From assembly GCF_039533965.1 (NCBI RefSeq), contig NZ_BAAAUN010000001.1, forward strand, positions 3,322,950-3,386,949: a stretch of DNA of 64,000 nt, in the 5' to 3' direction. Shown here piece by piece: positions 39,810-49,158 of the stretch (positions are counted from its first letter, which is position 1; the number at the start of each line of letters is the position of its first letter). The notes under the pieces were generated by a model. It did no database searches and was not told the DNA's origin. It worked only from the letters and a program-made list of their open reading frames with translations. Source of the stretch: Microbacterium luteolum (GTDB lineage Bacteria; Actinomycetota; Actinomycetes; Actinomycetales; Microbacteriaceae). A program made the translations under genes and the position numbers.

Positions 39810-41215
39810 GCGCGCCCGCTGTGGAGGCCCCGGTGGCGCCGGCATCCCTTCTCGATGTGCTCGACCCGTACAACGGGGAGGTCATCGCCCGCCTCGAACA
39901 ACACTCGGTCGACGACGTCGACGCCATCATGTCGCGCGCACGGCTCGGCGCGACGCTCTCCCGCGATCTGTCCCGTTTCGAGCGGCACCGGATCCTGGAC
40001 CGCGCGGCTCGGATCCTCGAGGGTCGAGCGGAAGAGGCTGCGACACTCATCGTTCGCGAGGCGGGGAAGACCATCACCCAGGCGCGCAAGGAGGTGCGGC
40101 GGGCGGTGACGACGATCTCGCTGTCGGCCGAGACCGCGCGGGCGTACGACGGCGAGGTCATCCCCTTCGACGCGTACGAAGGGTCCGCGAACCGACGTGG
40201 CTGGTACACGCGGGAGCCGCTCGGAGTGATCCTCGCGATCACGCCGTACAACGATGCGCTCAACCTCGTGGCGCACAAGCTCGGCCCGGCGATCGCCGGG
40301 GGAAACGGAGTGATCCTCAAGCCGTCGCAGTTCACTCCGCTCACGGCGCGATTCCTCGTCGACGTGCTGCTCGAGGCGGGCCTGCCCGATGAGATCATCA
40401 CGATCGTCCACGGGGATCGGCACGTCGCGCAGGCTCTCGTGGCGGTGCGCGACATCCGCATGGTGTCGTTCACCGGAGGTTTCGCGACCGGTGAGGCGAT
40501 CGCCCGCACGGCGGGCCTCAAGAAGCTCGCGATGGAGCTCGGAGGCAACGCCCCGGTGCTGGTCTTCGCGGATGCCGACATCGCCGCGGCGGTGGAGGCG
40601 TGCGTGTCCGGTGCCTTCTGGGCGGCAGGTCAGAACTGCGTCGGTGCGCAGCGCATCCTCATCGAGCGCGCCGTGTACGCCGAGTTCCGCGACCGCTTCG
40701 CGGCTCGCACCTCCACGCTTCGCGCCGGGGATCCCGTCAACCCGGCGACCGATGTCGGCCCGATGATCTCGGTCGCGGCGGCGACGCAGGCGGAGCGGGT
40801 GGTCGACGACGCGGTGCAGTCGGGTGCGCGGGTGCTCGCCGGGCATCGGCGAGAGGGTGCGGTGTACTGGCCGACGGCTCTCGAGAACGTCGCGCTCACC
40901 TGCGAGGTCTGGAGCGAGGAGGCGTTCGCGCCTGTCGTCGTGCTGAGCCCGTTCGACACCGAGGAGCAGGCGGTGGCCGAGGCCAACAGCATCGACTACG
41001 CCCTCCACGCCGCAGCGTTCACATCGGACATCACCCGTGCGCTGCGAGTGGCCGAGGCGCTCGACGCCGGCGGCGTGATGATCAACGACTCCTCCGACTA
41101 CCGCATCGACAGCATGCCGTTCGGCGGATCGAAGTACGGGAGCATGGGGCGCGAGGGAGTGCGCTTCGCCTACGAGGAGATGACGCAGCCCAAGGTCACC
41201 TGCATCACCACATGA
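39806..41215 (+). CDS. Aldehyde dehydrogenase coupled to homoserine dehydrogenase
   Basis: A 469-residue aldehyde dehydrogenase with catalytic C278 in AGQNCVGAQ, E244 in MELGGNAP and the NAD-binding PYNDALNLVAHK. It starts with GTG overlapping the previous stop. It belongs to the succinate-semialdehyde/glyceraldehyde-type group. Coupled to homoserine dehydrogenase, the simplest reaction is oxidation of aspartate semialdehyde to aspartate, giving an ATP-independent homoserine degradation route. Non-phosphorylating oxidation of this kind is not the classic Asd reaction. Specificity is inferred from context only. Confidence 0.92.
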   Translation: MSAPAVEAPVAPASLLDVLDPYNGEVIARLEQHSVDDVDAIMSRARLGATLSRDLSRFERHRILDRAARILEGRAEEAATLIVREAGKTITQARKEVRRAVTTISLSAETARAYDGEVIPFDAYEGSANRRGWYTREPLGVILAITPYNDALNLVAHKLGPAIAGGNGVILKPSQFTPLTARFLVDVLLEAGLPDEIITIVHGDRHVAQALVAVRDIRMVSFTGGFATGEAIARTAGLKKLAMELGGNAPVLVFADADIAAAVEACVSGAFWAAGQNCVGAQRILIERAVYAEFRDRFAARTSTLRAGDPVNPATDVGPMISVAAATQAERVVDDAVQSGARVLAGHRREGAVYWPTALENVALTCEVWSEEAFAPVVVLSPFDTEEQAVAEANSIDYALHAAAFTSDITRALRVAEALDAGGVMINDSSDYRIDSMPFGGSKYGSMGREGVRFAYEEMTQPKVTCITT

Positions 41216-41220
41216 AGTCT

Positions 41221-41270
41221 CCTCACGGCGGGGCGGGGGTCCGTGGGGGATGCCCCGCCCCTCCGTGAGG
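41221..41270. terminator. Bidirectional terminator
   Basis: CCTCACGG (41221-41228) pairs with CCGTGAGG (41263-41270), and inside GGCGGGGC pairs with GCCCCGCC. It separates the convergent aldehyde dehydrogenase and Lrp genes. Confidence 0.7.
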
Positions 41271-41714
41271 TCATGCCCGGTCGATCACCCGCGTCAGCGA
41301 AACCGCCGTCACGGTGTTCGCGACGCCGGGCACGGCGGCGAGCAGCTCCCAGATCTCGCCGATCCGGTCCATCGACTCGGCCTCCAGCGTCACGAGCAGA
41401 TCGAAGTCGCCCGAGAGGACGTCGCACCTGCGCACCTCGGGAATCCGGGCGATCTCGGTGACCACGCCGCCGCCGCGCATCCGATCGCTGCGGTAGACCA
41501 GCACGATGGCGGACACGGGGGAAGCGCCTGCGCGTCCGGGGACGACGCTGTAGCCGCCGATCACGCCCTGCCTCTCCATGCGCTCCATCCGCTGTTTCAC
41601 GGCGTTCCGCGACAGATGCACCTGGGAGGCGAGGGATACCAGAGGGACGCGGGCGTCCTCGGTGAGCGCCGCGAGGATCTGGCGATCGATCTGATCGAGA
41701 TGAAGCCGCTCCAT
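41271..41714 (-). CDS. Lrp/AsnC-family regulator
   Basis: A 147-residue Lrp/AsnC regulator: DNA-binding half DRQILAALTEDARVPLVSLASQVHLSRNAVKQRMERMERQGVI, then the RAM ligand domain with the GDFDLLVTLEAE segment. It is divergent from the Cys/Met PLP enzyme, across a gap with GTGCAT...ATGCAC repeats that are likely its sites. Such regulators commonly sense methionine, leucine or branched amino acids. Confidence 0.93.
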   Translation of the reverse strand: MERLHLDQIDRQILAALTEDARVPLVSLASQVHLSRNAVKQRMERMERQGVIGGYSVVPGRAGASPVSAIVLVYRSDRMRGGGVVTEIARIPEVRRCDVLSGDFDLLVTLEAESMDRIGEIWELLAAVPGVANTVTAVSLTRVIDRA

Positions 41715-41742
41715 CGAGACCTCCTGAGACAGTGCACGTACT

Positions 41743-41778
41743 GTGCATTATTCGCAATTGCGTGTGTCTATTATGCAC
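41743..41778. promoter_or_regulatory. Operator candidate for the Lrp-type regulator
   Basis: GTGCAT (41743-41748) and ATGCAC (41773-41778) are inverted around CGCAATTGCG (41753-41762), a perfect 10-bp palindrome. The region is unusually AT-rich and lies between the two divergent genes. Confidence 0.55.
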
Positions 41779-41826
41779 CTTAGAGTGGATGTGGCGTCGA
41801 CGTCGGCGCGGAACGAAGGAGACACG

Positions 41827-43032
41827 ATGGGCGCTCGACCCGACCGCAAGGATCTGCACACGCTGTCCGATCTCAGCCTGGCCGTGCATGCGGGCAACCA
41901 GCTCGACTCGACCCTGGCGCTGCGCACGCCCCTCGTCATGGCGAACTCGTACCAGCTGCCCGACGACCCGAGCGAGATCAGCTGGTCGGCGACCGCGCCG
42001 GGGCTGTACACCCGCAACACCGGCGTCAACCAGGCCGCACTCGAACACAAGCTCGCCGCCCTCGACGGCGCAGAGGACGCGGTCGCCCTTGCCTCCGGAG
42101 TGGCCGCCCTGCACGCCGTCTTCTTCACCCACGTGCGCGTCGGCGACCATGTCATCGTGAGCGATGTGGTGTACGAGGCCACCTGGCGCCTGTGGACCGA
42201 GCTGCTGCCCCAGCGCTACGGGCTGGAAGCCACCTTCGTCGACATCGGCGACCTCGACGCGGTGCGCGCCGCCATCCGGCCCGAGACGAGACTCGTCTGC
42301 ATCGAGGCCATCGCGAATCCGACCACGAAGGTCGCCGACGTGAGCGCGGTCGCCGAGATCGCGCACGCCGCGGGCGCCATCCTGATGGTCGACTCCACGT
42401 TCTCGCCACCGCCGTTCTACCGGCCGATCCAGGACGGCGCGGATCTGGTCGTGCACTCTCTGACGAAGTACCTCAACGGCCACGGGGATGCGATGGGCGG
42501 ATCGGTGGCCGGTCGCCACGATCTCATCGAATCCATCAAGGCCGATGCGATGGTCGATGTCGGAGGGATCATCTCGCCGTTCAACGCCTGGCAGATACAG
42601 CGCGGAACGGTGACGCTGCCCCTTCGGCTGCGCCAGCACTTCTCTTCGGCGATGCGCATCGCCGAGATGCTCGACGGCGACCCGCGTGTGGAGTACGTGG
42701 CCTACCCCGGCCTCGAATCCCATCCGGACCACGACCTCGCCCTGCGTCAGTTCGGCGGGCGCGGCTTCGGCGGCATGATGGCGTTCGCCGTGAAGGGGTC
42801 TCCTGACGTGCAGAATCAGTTCGTGGCGAACCTGCGACTGATCACGTCCGGATTCTCCCTCGGGCACGACGACTCGCTGATCGTCCACACGGGGACCGAA
42901 GGGGGGCGCGTCGCCACGTACCCCGAGCCGTTCCGGAAGTTCGGGCACCTGCGGCTGTCCGTCGGGCTCGAGGACGCGGACGACCTTCTCGCCGACCTGC
43001 GAGCGGCGCTGGACGCCACCTTCGGGAGCTGA
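41827..43032 (+). CDS. Cys/Met-metabolism PLP enzyme (gamma-lyase or synthase)
   Basis: A 401-residue fold-type I PLP enzyme of the cystathionine/methionine group. The PLP lysine is K214 in HSLTKYLNGHGDAMGGSV, with YTRNTGVNQAALEHKLAALDGAEDAVALASGVAA at the cofactor end and GTEGG near the C-terminus. ATG 41827 follows GAAGGAG. Members include cystathionine gamma-synthase, cystathionine gamma-lyase and methionine gamma-lyase; motif reading cannot tell these apart. With a separate Lrp regulator and a homoserine-degrading pair nearby, breakdown of methionine or homocysteine is a fair guess. Confidence 0.92.
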   Translation: MGARPDRKDLHTLSDLSLAVHAGNQLDSTLALRTPLVMANSYQLPDDPSEISWSATAPGLYTRNTGVNQAALEHKLAALDGAEDAVALASGVAALHAVFFTHVRVGDHVIVSDVVYEATWRLWTELLPQRYGLEATFVDIGDLDAVRAAIRPETRLVCIEAIANPTTKVADVSAVAEIAHAAGAILMVDSTFSPPPFYRPIQDGADLVVHSLTKYLNGHGDAMGGSVAGRHDLIESIKADAMVDVGGIISPFNAWQIQRGTVTLPLRLRQHFSSAMRIAEMLDGDPRVEYVAYPGLESHPDHDLALRQFGGRGFGGMMAFAVKGSPDVQNQFVANLRLITSGFSLGHDDSLIVHTGTEGGRVATYPEPFRKFGHLRLSVGLEDADDLLADLRAALDATFGS

Positions 43033-43051
43033 CGGTCCTCACGATCGAGTG

Positions 43052-43678
43052 TCAGTGCTCGGGCTCGGCTGCCGGGGGCTGTGCGGCGATGAGCTTCATG
43101 AAGGTGGTGAGCAGGCCGAGAGCGTCGCGGGACGGGTCGAGCAGCGCCTGAATCCGCAGGCCGTCGACCATCGCGAGCACCAGGGTGATCTTCTCGTCCG
43201 CCGTCAGGAGCTCGTCCTCCTTCGTGGGAAGAGGCCCGTCCGTGAATCGCGACCGCATGCGCTCCCGGCGTCCGAGGAAGAACTCGTGGGCCGGATGCTC
43301 GGGATTGGTCGCGGCGACCGTGAGCGCCAGCCAGTTGCGCTGGAAGTCCGATTCGGCGAACTCATCGGCCAGGACGGCGCTGAGGATCTGCTCTCCCGGG
43401 ACATGGGCCGTCATGATCCGGGAGGCGAGGTCCTCCTCGTGGGCCTCGCGCTGGGCGAGCGCCGCGGGCAGGAGCTCGTCCTTGCCGGAGAAGTGGCGCA
43501 GCAGTGCGGCGTGGGTGAGCCCGGCTCGGGCGGCGATGTCGCGGAGCGAGGCCCGCTCGTAGCCGTGCTCGGCGAAGCTGGCGAGTGCGGCTTCGACGAT
43601 CTCCGCACGTCGCGCTGGCGTGGTCGCACTCGGGCCTCGGCGGCGGGGGGAGGGCTCGGCGGGCAACGTCGACGTCAT
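43052..43678 (-). CDS. TetR-family regulator
   Basis: A 208-residue TetR regulator with the N-terminal helix-turn-helix ASLRDIAARAGLTHAALLRHFSGKDELL and a helical ligand domain. It is divergent from the MFS transporter and rhamnosidase genes. A 7-3-7 palindrome about 30 bases before its start is its likely operator. It probably regulates the transporter. Confidence 0.92.
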   Translation of the reverse strand: MTSTLPAEPSPRRRGPSATTPARRAEIVEAALASFAEHGYERASLRDIAARAGLTHAALLRHFSGKDELLPAALAQREAHEEDLASRIMTAHVPGEQILSAVLADEFAESDFQRNWLALTVAATNPEHPAHEFFLGRRERMRSRFTDGPLPTKEDELLTADEKITLVLAMVDGLRIQALLDPSRDALGLLTTFMKLIAAQPPAAEPEH

Positions 43679-43705
43679 GCTCCCACCCTCTCACTTTTGC
43701 CTTCT

Positions 43706-43722
43706 GTAACCAAAGTGGTTAC
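43706..43722. promoter_or_regulatory. TetR operator candidate
   Basis: GTAACCA-AAG-TGGTTAC, a perfect 7-3-7 inverted repeat, in the gap between the TetR and MFS genes. Confidence 0.65.
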
Positions 43723-43737
43723 TATCGCTCTGGATCG

Positions 43738-43747
43738 CAATCGGTTG
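43738..43747. promoter_or_regulatory. LacI-type operator, CAATCGGTTG
   Basis: One of five CAANCGGTTG boxes in this island. It precedes the MFS transporter by 79 bp and sits next to the TetR site. Confidence 0.5.
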
Positions 43748-43825
43748 CCATAAGAACTCCGATCGCATCACGCGAGTACGCCCAGTGGAGGGCGCCGCGG
43801 ATCACTGAACGATGAAGGAGTCCAG

Positions 43826-45178
43826 GTGACCAGCAACGAGTCCGATCGCGGCGAAACGATCGATTCGATCGTCGCGACCCAGCCGGTTGCCGGCAACGCG
43901 CCGGATGAGACCCCGCTCGAGGGGGCGGCAGCCGTATCCGAGCCCACCGCCAGGGTCAGCGGCGGCTACATCTTCTGGCTGATGCTCGCGAACTTCGGAG
44001 CGTCCATCGCGATGATGGTCCCGCTCGCCTACGGCCTGGCCCTGCGCATCACCGAGCTCGTCCCCGGTCATGAGGAGGTGCTCGGCTACGTCACCGGAAC
44101 CGCGCAGCTCATCTTCCTCGTCCTGAGCCCGATGATCGGCATCTGGAGCGACCGCACGCGTTCGCGGTTCGGGCGGCGCACGCCATTCCTGTTCCTCGGC
44201 GCTGCGCTCGGCATCACCGGTGCCGTCATCATCGGGTTCGCGCCGAGCCTTCTGCTCGTCGGGGCCGGCTGGGTCGTCGCCATGACCGGATGGTCGACGG
44301 CGGGAGCCGCGATCCAGACCCTCCAGGCCGACAAGCTCCCCGAGGAGCAGCGCGGCAAGGTGTCGGCGCTCACCGGTCTGATGACCCAGATCGCCCCCGT
44401 GCTCGGCATCGGCATCGCCTACGCCGTGTCGTCGAGCACTTTCCTCGTGTTCTTCGTCCCCGCTGTCATCGGCGTCGTGCTCCTCGTGCTGCTTCCGACC
44501 TTCAACAAGGAGGGGAGCTCGAAGGATCTCGTCGTCGACTCGACCGTCACCCTCAGGAAGGTCGTCGCGGGGTACGGCTTCAACGCCCGCAAGTACCCCG
44601 ACTTCGCCTGGAACTGGGTGGGCCGCATGGTCTTCTTCATCGGTCTGTACTTCAACACCACCTTCGGGACGTTCTTCTACGCCCAGCGGCTCGACCTGCC
44701 CGTCCGCGAGGTGGCCGGCGTGGTCGCGACCGTGGGGATGCTGGGCGTCGTGGCAGCCGCGGGCGGCGCGCTCCTCGGCGGGTTCCTCTCGGACAAGCTC
44801 AAGCGGCGGCGCCTCTTCGTGCTCATCGCGGCGTTCATCTTCATCGGCGGCGCGTTCGCGGAGGCCTTCGCCTGGTCGCTGCCGCAGCTCATCATCGGCG
44901 CCGTCCTCATGCAGCTCGCGATCGCCGTCTTCGCCACGGTCGACCAGGCGATCGTCTACGCGATCATCCCCGACCGCGCCGAGTCCGGGCGCTACATGGC
45001 CGTCGTCGCCTTCGCGCAGAAGATCCCGAGTGCGATCGCCCCGCTGATCGCGCCGCTGATCATCACGATCGGCGCTGTCGGAGCCGAGAAGAACTACACG
45101 CTGCTGTACCTGATCGGTGCGGCCTTCGCCCTCGTCGGCGGCCTCATCATCATGTTCAAGGTCAAGGCGGTGCGCTGA
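43826..45178 (+). CDS. MFS/GPH-type sugar transporter
   Basis: A 450-residue transporter with 12 predicted helices after a ~45-residue hydrophilic N-terminus. Its pattern fits glycoside-pentoside-hexuronide or SLC45-like carriers (the inner loop SDRTRSRFGRRTPFLFLGA after helix 2 is diagnostic). GAAGGAG precedes GTG 43826. The rhamnosidase starts one base after its stop, so the pair is co-translated. It probably imports a rhamnose-bearing oligosaccharide or glycoside that the next enzyme splits. Confidence 0.9.
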   Translation: MTSNESDRGETIDSIVATQPVAGNAPDETPLEGAAAVSEPTARVSGGYIFWLMLANFGASIAMMVPLAYGLALRITELVPGHEEVLGYVTGTAQLIFLVLSPMIGIWSDRTRSRFGRRTPFLFLGAALGITGAVIIGFAPSLLLVGAGWVVAMTGWSTAGAAIQTLQADKLPEEQRGKVSALTGLMTQIAPVLGIGIAYAVSSSTFLVFFVPAVIGVVLLVLLPTFNKEGSSKDLVVDSTVTLRKVVAGYGFNARKYPDFAWNWVGRMVFFIGLYFNTTFGTFFYAQRLDLPVREVAGVVATVGMLGVVAAAGGALLGGFLSDKLKRRRLFVLIAAFIFIGGAFAEAFAWSLPQLIIGAVLMQLAIAVFATVDQAIVYAIIPDRAESGRYMAVVAFAQKIPSAIAPLIAPLIITIGAVGAEKNYTLLYLIGAAFALVGGLIIMFKVKAVR

Positions 45179-45179
45179 C

Positions 45180-47858
45180 ATGACCATCGCAAGGAACCTC
45201 GAGTCGCTCGCCTCCGCTCCCTACGACCTGCGGATCGACAGCGGCGGCGACGGCTTCGTCGTCTCCGGAGCCGCCCCGCGGATGTCCTTCGTCGTTCCCG
45301 TCGAGGCAGGGGACTGGAGTGGTGTCGAGCTCGAGGCGACCGTCGACGGGAAATCTCTCATCGCCACGGTGGATTCGGCAGAGCACCTCTTCCTCGCGTG
45401 GCCGTGGACCCCGCTCTCGAGCGGGCGGCGCGTGCAGTGGCGTGTCCGGGTGCAGACGGCAGACGGGCGCTCGGCCTGGTCGGAGTGGGCGCGGTTCGAG
45501 TGCGGACTGCTCGATGCGGACTGGTCGGCGGAATGGATCAGCCCCGTCGAGCACGAGGACCCCGGCTACGGTGCCCGCGGCGCCCACACCCTCGCCCGGT
45601 CGTTCGACGCATCGGAGATCGTGTCGGCCCGGTTGTACTCGACGGCGCTCGGGGTCTACCAGGCGACGATCAACGGGCACCGGGTCGGCACCGCCGAGCT
45701 CTCGCCCGGCTCCACGTCGTACGACCGCACCCTCCATGCCCAGGCCGCTGATGTGACCGCGCTCCTCCGGGACGGCGGGAACACGCTCGAACTCGAGCTC
45801 TCGGACGGCTGGTACCGCGGTCAGGTCGGCGCGTTCCGCCTGCCGGCCGGCTGGGGGACGACGCCGGCGGCACGGGCGGAGCTGCACCTCGTGCTGTCCG
45901 ATGGGACGCGGAGCATCATCCGCACCGACGGCGCGTGGACCAGCGCACCGTCGACCGTCATCCGCGCCGATCTGATGGACGGGCAGACGACGGACTTCCT
46001 CGCCGACACCGGATCCCCCGAGCCGGTGATCGTCGGGGCGGTCGACGGACCGCCCGTCTCGTGGTCGCCCGCTCCGCCGGTCCGCGTCGTCGAGACGCGC
46101 GACGCAGTGAACGCCGCCCGCATCGCGGATGACGTCTGGGTGCTCGACTTCGGACAGAACGCGTCCGGATGGATCCGCCTGACCGATCTCGGCCCGGTCG
46201 GCACCCGCACCGTGATCGACTACGGCGAGCACGTCGGCCCGGACGGCGACCTCGACACCTCGCACCTGGATTCGACAAAGCCCGGAGAGCCCGACGTCGT
46301 CTTCGTGCAGCACGACGAGGTCGTCTCCGCCGGCGGCGATGAGGTCTTCGAGCCGCGCCACACGGTGCACGGCTTCCAATTCGCCCGGGTGCGTCGGGAA
46401 GGCGCTCCGTTCGACGTGTCCTCGGCGCAGATGCGCATCGTGCAGACGGACCTCCGTCGGACGGCGGCGTTCGAGTCGAGCGATGCTGCACTCAACCGAC
46501 TCCACGAGGTCGCGGACTGGAGCTTCCGCGGCAACGCGGTGGATGTCCCCACCGATTGCCCGACACGCGAGCGCCTGGCCTGGACCGGGGATTACCAGGT
46601 CTTCGCCCCGACCGCGGCGCGACTGTACGACGTGCTCGGGTTCACCCGGAAGTGGCTGCAGTCCGTCCGCGACGATCAGCTGGACGACGGGCGTATCGCG
46701 AACTTCTCGCCGGACGGGCGCCGGATCAAGCGCCATCTCGACGATCAGTTCGCCATGATGACCGGGTCGTCGGGGTGGGGTGACGCGATCACGTTCGTGC
46801 CATGGGAGATGTACACCGCGTACGGCGACGCGGGAGTGCTCGCCGAGAACTGGGATGCCATGGTGCGCTGGGTCGACTGGGCTCGGGGTGCCGCGCGCAC
46901 CGCGCGGCACCACTCCCGGGTCGAGCGTTCTGCCGAACCGCTGCCACACGAGGAGTACCTGTGGGACGGCACGTTCCACTGGGGGGAGTGGACCGAACCT
47001 GTTCCGAAGGCGGAGGACGGCTCACGACTCGATCCGATCAAGACAAACCCGATGGCCTGGTTCATGGCCGACAAGGGGGAGGTCGGCACGGCCTACCTCC
47101 ACCGCTCGACGCGCATCCTCGCGGACGCAGCGGTCGTGCTGGGTCGCCCCGAGGATGCCGCTCGCTACGCCGACGATGCCGATCGCATCCTCGAGGCCTG
47201 GCGCACCGAGTACCTGCGCGAGGGCGGGCGGACGGCGCAGGACACGCAGGCCGCGTACGTCCGGGCGCTCTCGTTCGGGCTCATCCCCGAGGCGCAGCGT
47301 GCAGGGGCGGGGGAGCGGCTGGTCGAGCTCGTCCACGAGGCCGGGACGCACCTCGGCACCGGCTTCCTCTCGACGGGAGACCTGCTGCCGGTGCTCGCCG
47401 ACAACGGGCACGCCGACCTCGCCTACGAGCTGCTCTTCCAGCGAAGTGCGCCGTCGTGGATGTACATGATCGACAGGGGAGCGACGACCATCTGGGAGGA
47501 CTGGGAGGGGATCGACGACGAGGGTGTGGCTCACGAGTCGCTGAACCACTACAGCAAGGGTGCGGTGATCCGCTTCCTCCACACCCACACGCTGGGGCTC
47601 CGTCAGGACGCCGACTCGGTCGCCTGGGAGTCGTTCACGATCGCGCCGCTCCCGGGCGGCGGACTCACCTGGGCGAAGGGCCATCTCGACACCCCGCAGG
47701 GCCGGGTGCGCGTGGAGTGGCGGACCGAGGGCGACGAGTTCCACCTCGATGCCGATATCCCGGCCGGGTCCACCGCGACGGTGGTGTTCCCCGACGGTTC
47801 GACGCGCACCGCCATCCCCGGCTTCTTCTCCGGACGGGGGCGGGTCGCCGCGGGCTGA
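45180..47858 (+). CDS. GH78 alpha-L-rhamnosidase
   Basis: An 892-residue GH78 enzyme with no signal peptide, so it acts in the cytoplasm. Domains: N-terminal beta-sandwiches (~1-330) including LYSTALGVYQATINGHRVGTAELSPG, then the (alpha/alpha)6 barrel. The acidic residues of the family are at D459, E464 and D471 in TDCPTRERLAWTGD, and the base-type glutamate at E773 in TIWEDWEG. It removes terminal alpha-L-rhamnose. It starts one base after the MFS gene. The GH1 enzyme lies 54 bp downstream. Confidence 0.95.
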   Translation: MTIARNLESLASAPYDLRIDSGGDGFVVSGAAPRMSFVVPVEAGDWSGVELEATVDGKSLIATVDSAEHLFLAWPWTPLSSGRRVQWRVRVQTADGRSAWSEWARFECGLLDADWSAEWISPVEHEDPGYGARGAHTLARSFDASEIVSARLYSTALGVYQATINGHRVGTAELSPGSTSYDRTLHAQAADVTALLRDGGNTLELELSDGWYRGQVGAFRLPAGWGTTPAARAELHLVLSDGTRSIIRTDGAWTSAPSTVIRADLMDGQTTDFLADTGSPEPVIVGAVDGPPVSWSPAPPVRVVETRDAVNAARIADDVWVLDFGQNASGWIRLTDLGPVGTRTVIDYGEHVGPDGDLDTSHLDSTKPGEPDVVFVQHDEVVSAGGDEVFEPRHTVHGFQFARVRREGAPFDVSSAQMRIVQTDLRRTAAFESSDAALNRLHEVADWSFRGNAVDVPTDCPTRERLAWTGDYQVFAPTAARLYDVLGFTRKWLQSVRDDQLDDGRIANFSPDGRRIKRHLDDQFAMMTGSSGWGDAITFVPWEMYTAYGDAGVLAENWDAMVRWVDWARGAARTARHHSRVERSAEPLPHEEYLWDGTFHWGEWTEPVPKAEDGSRLDPIKTNPMAWFMADKGEVGTAYLHRSTRILADAAVVLGRPEDAARYADDADRILEAWRTEYLREGGRTAQDTQAAYVRALSFGLIPEAQRAGAGERLVELVHEAGTHLGTGFLSTGDLLPVLADNGHADLAYELLFQRSAPSWMYMIDRGATTIWEDWEGIDDEGVAHESLNHYSKGAVIRFLHTHTLGLRQDADSVAWESFTIAPLPGGGLTWAKGHLDTPQGRVRVEWRTEGDEFHLDADIPAGSTATVVFPDGSTRTAIPGFFSGRGRVAAG

Positions 47859-47872
47859 CGGCGATCCGGTAG

Positions 47873-47904
47873 TCTGAGTGAAACTACTAGTTGACTCAGA
47901 ATTG
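47873..47904. promoter_or_regulatory. Regulatory box shared with the 49.8-kb promoter
   Basis: TCTGAGT (47873-47879) is inverted with ACTCAGA (47894-47900). TAGTTGACTCAGAATTG (47888-47904) differs by one base from 49813-49829. It stands just before the GH1 gene. Confidence 0.6.
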
Positions 47905-47912
47905 GAGCACCG

Positions 47913-49133
47913 ATGCCCGCGTTCCCGTCCGACTTCCTCTGGGGCGCCGCCAGTGCGCCGCACCAGGTGGAGGGCAACAACGTCAACAGCGACTTCTGGA
48001 TGCAGGAGCCCCACATGACGGGCGCCGATCGCAGCGGCGACGCGCTCGACAGCTACAACCGCTACCCCGAGGACATCGCCCTCATCGCGGAATCGGGTCT
48101 GGACACCTACCGGTTCGGGATCGAATGGGCCCGCATCGAGCCGGCTCCCGGGCAGTTCTCGCGCGTGCAGCTCGCCCACTACCGGCGCATGATCGACACC
48201 GCGCTGGAGGCGGGGGTGACGCCCTTCGTCACCCTCCATCACTTCACCTCACCCCGGTGGTTCGCCGAGGAGGGCGGATGGCGCTCGCCGCAGGCCATCG
48301 CCAGATTCCGCGCCTATGTCGAGGTCGCGACGACGATCCTCGACGGTGTCGAGTGGGTCTGCACGATCAACGAGCCGAACATGCTCGCGATAATGGTCGG
48401 CGAGGCCGAGGCTGCTCTGGATCCGGACTCCGACGTCGAGTGGCTGAGCCCGACGCTCGAGGCGGACACGCCCCGCCCGATCAAGCCGGCGCCGTCCGAG
48501 GAGATCGGACGACGCCTGATCGAGGCGCACCATGCAGCCCGCGAGATCCTTCGGGAGCGCACCGACGCGCGCGTCGGCTGGTCGGTCGCGAACCGTGCGT
48601 TCGAGACCCGGCCGGGTGCCGAGGAGGTGCGACGGCGGCTCGAGTACATCTGGGAGGACCTGTATCTCGAGGCCGCCGCGGATGACGACTACATCGGCGT
48701 GCAGGCGTACTCGGCGCAGTGGGTCGGGCTCGACGGCATCGAACCGCACCCCGTGCATCCCGACAACACGCTGGTGCGGACGGCGTACCGTCCGGATGCG
48801 CTCGGCATCGCCGTCCGTCACACCGCCGAGGTGCTGCCGCGCGTGCCGGTGGTCGTCACGGAGAACGGCATCGCCACGGCGGATGACGCTCGACGGATCG
48901 CCTACACGGAGGCCGCCCTGGGGTCGCTCGCCGAGGCGATGGCTGAGGGGGTCGACGTCCGCGGATACATCCACTGGAGCCTTCTCGACAACTACGAGTG
49001 GGGGCATTGGTCGCCCACGTTCGGACTCGTGGCCGTCGATCGGGAGACTTTCGAGCGCCGCCCGAAGCCCAGCCTGGCGTGGCTCGGGAACGTCGCCCGT
49101 GCGCAGCGTGGGGAGGGCGGCGACGGGATGTGA
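47913..49133 (+). CDS. GH1 beta-glycosidase
   Basis: A 406-residue GH1 enzyme with no signal peptide. The acid/base glutamate is E154 in TINEPNM and the nucleophile E317 in VTENGIA; the C-terminal HWSLLDNYEW segment is present. Slightly shorter than the usual 440-480 residues, but complete. TTGGAGC precedes the ATG. It would release glucose or a related beta-linked sugar from imported glycosides after rhamnose removal. The true specificity is unknown. It converges on the TetR gene at 49159. Confidence 0.94.
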   Translation: MPAFPSDFLWGAASAPHQVEGNNVNSDFWMQEPHMTGADRSGDALDSYNRYPEDIALIAESGLDTYRFGIEWARIEPAPGQFSRVQLAHYRRMIDTALEAGVTPFVTLHHFTSPRWFAEEGGWRSPQAIARFRAYVEVATTILDGVEWVCTINEPNMLAIMVGEAEAALDPDSDVEWLSPTLEADTPRPIKPAPSEEIGRRLIEAHHAAREILRERTDARVGWSVANRAFETRPGAEEVRRRLEYIWEDLYLEAAADDDYIGVQAYSAQWVGLDGIEPHPVHPDNTLVRTAYRPDALGIAVRHTAEVLPRVPVVVTENGIATADDARRIAYTEAALGSLAEAMAEGVDVRGYIHWSLLDNYEWGHWSPTFGLVAVDRETFERRPKPSLAWLGNVARAQRGEGGDGM

Positions 49134-49158
49134 GGCCGACTCCCGCAGGGCGGCCGCG

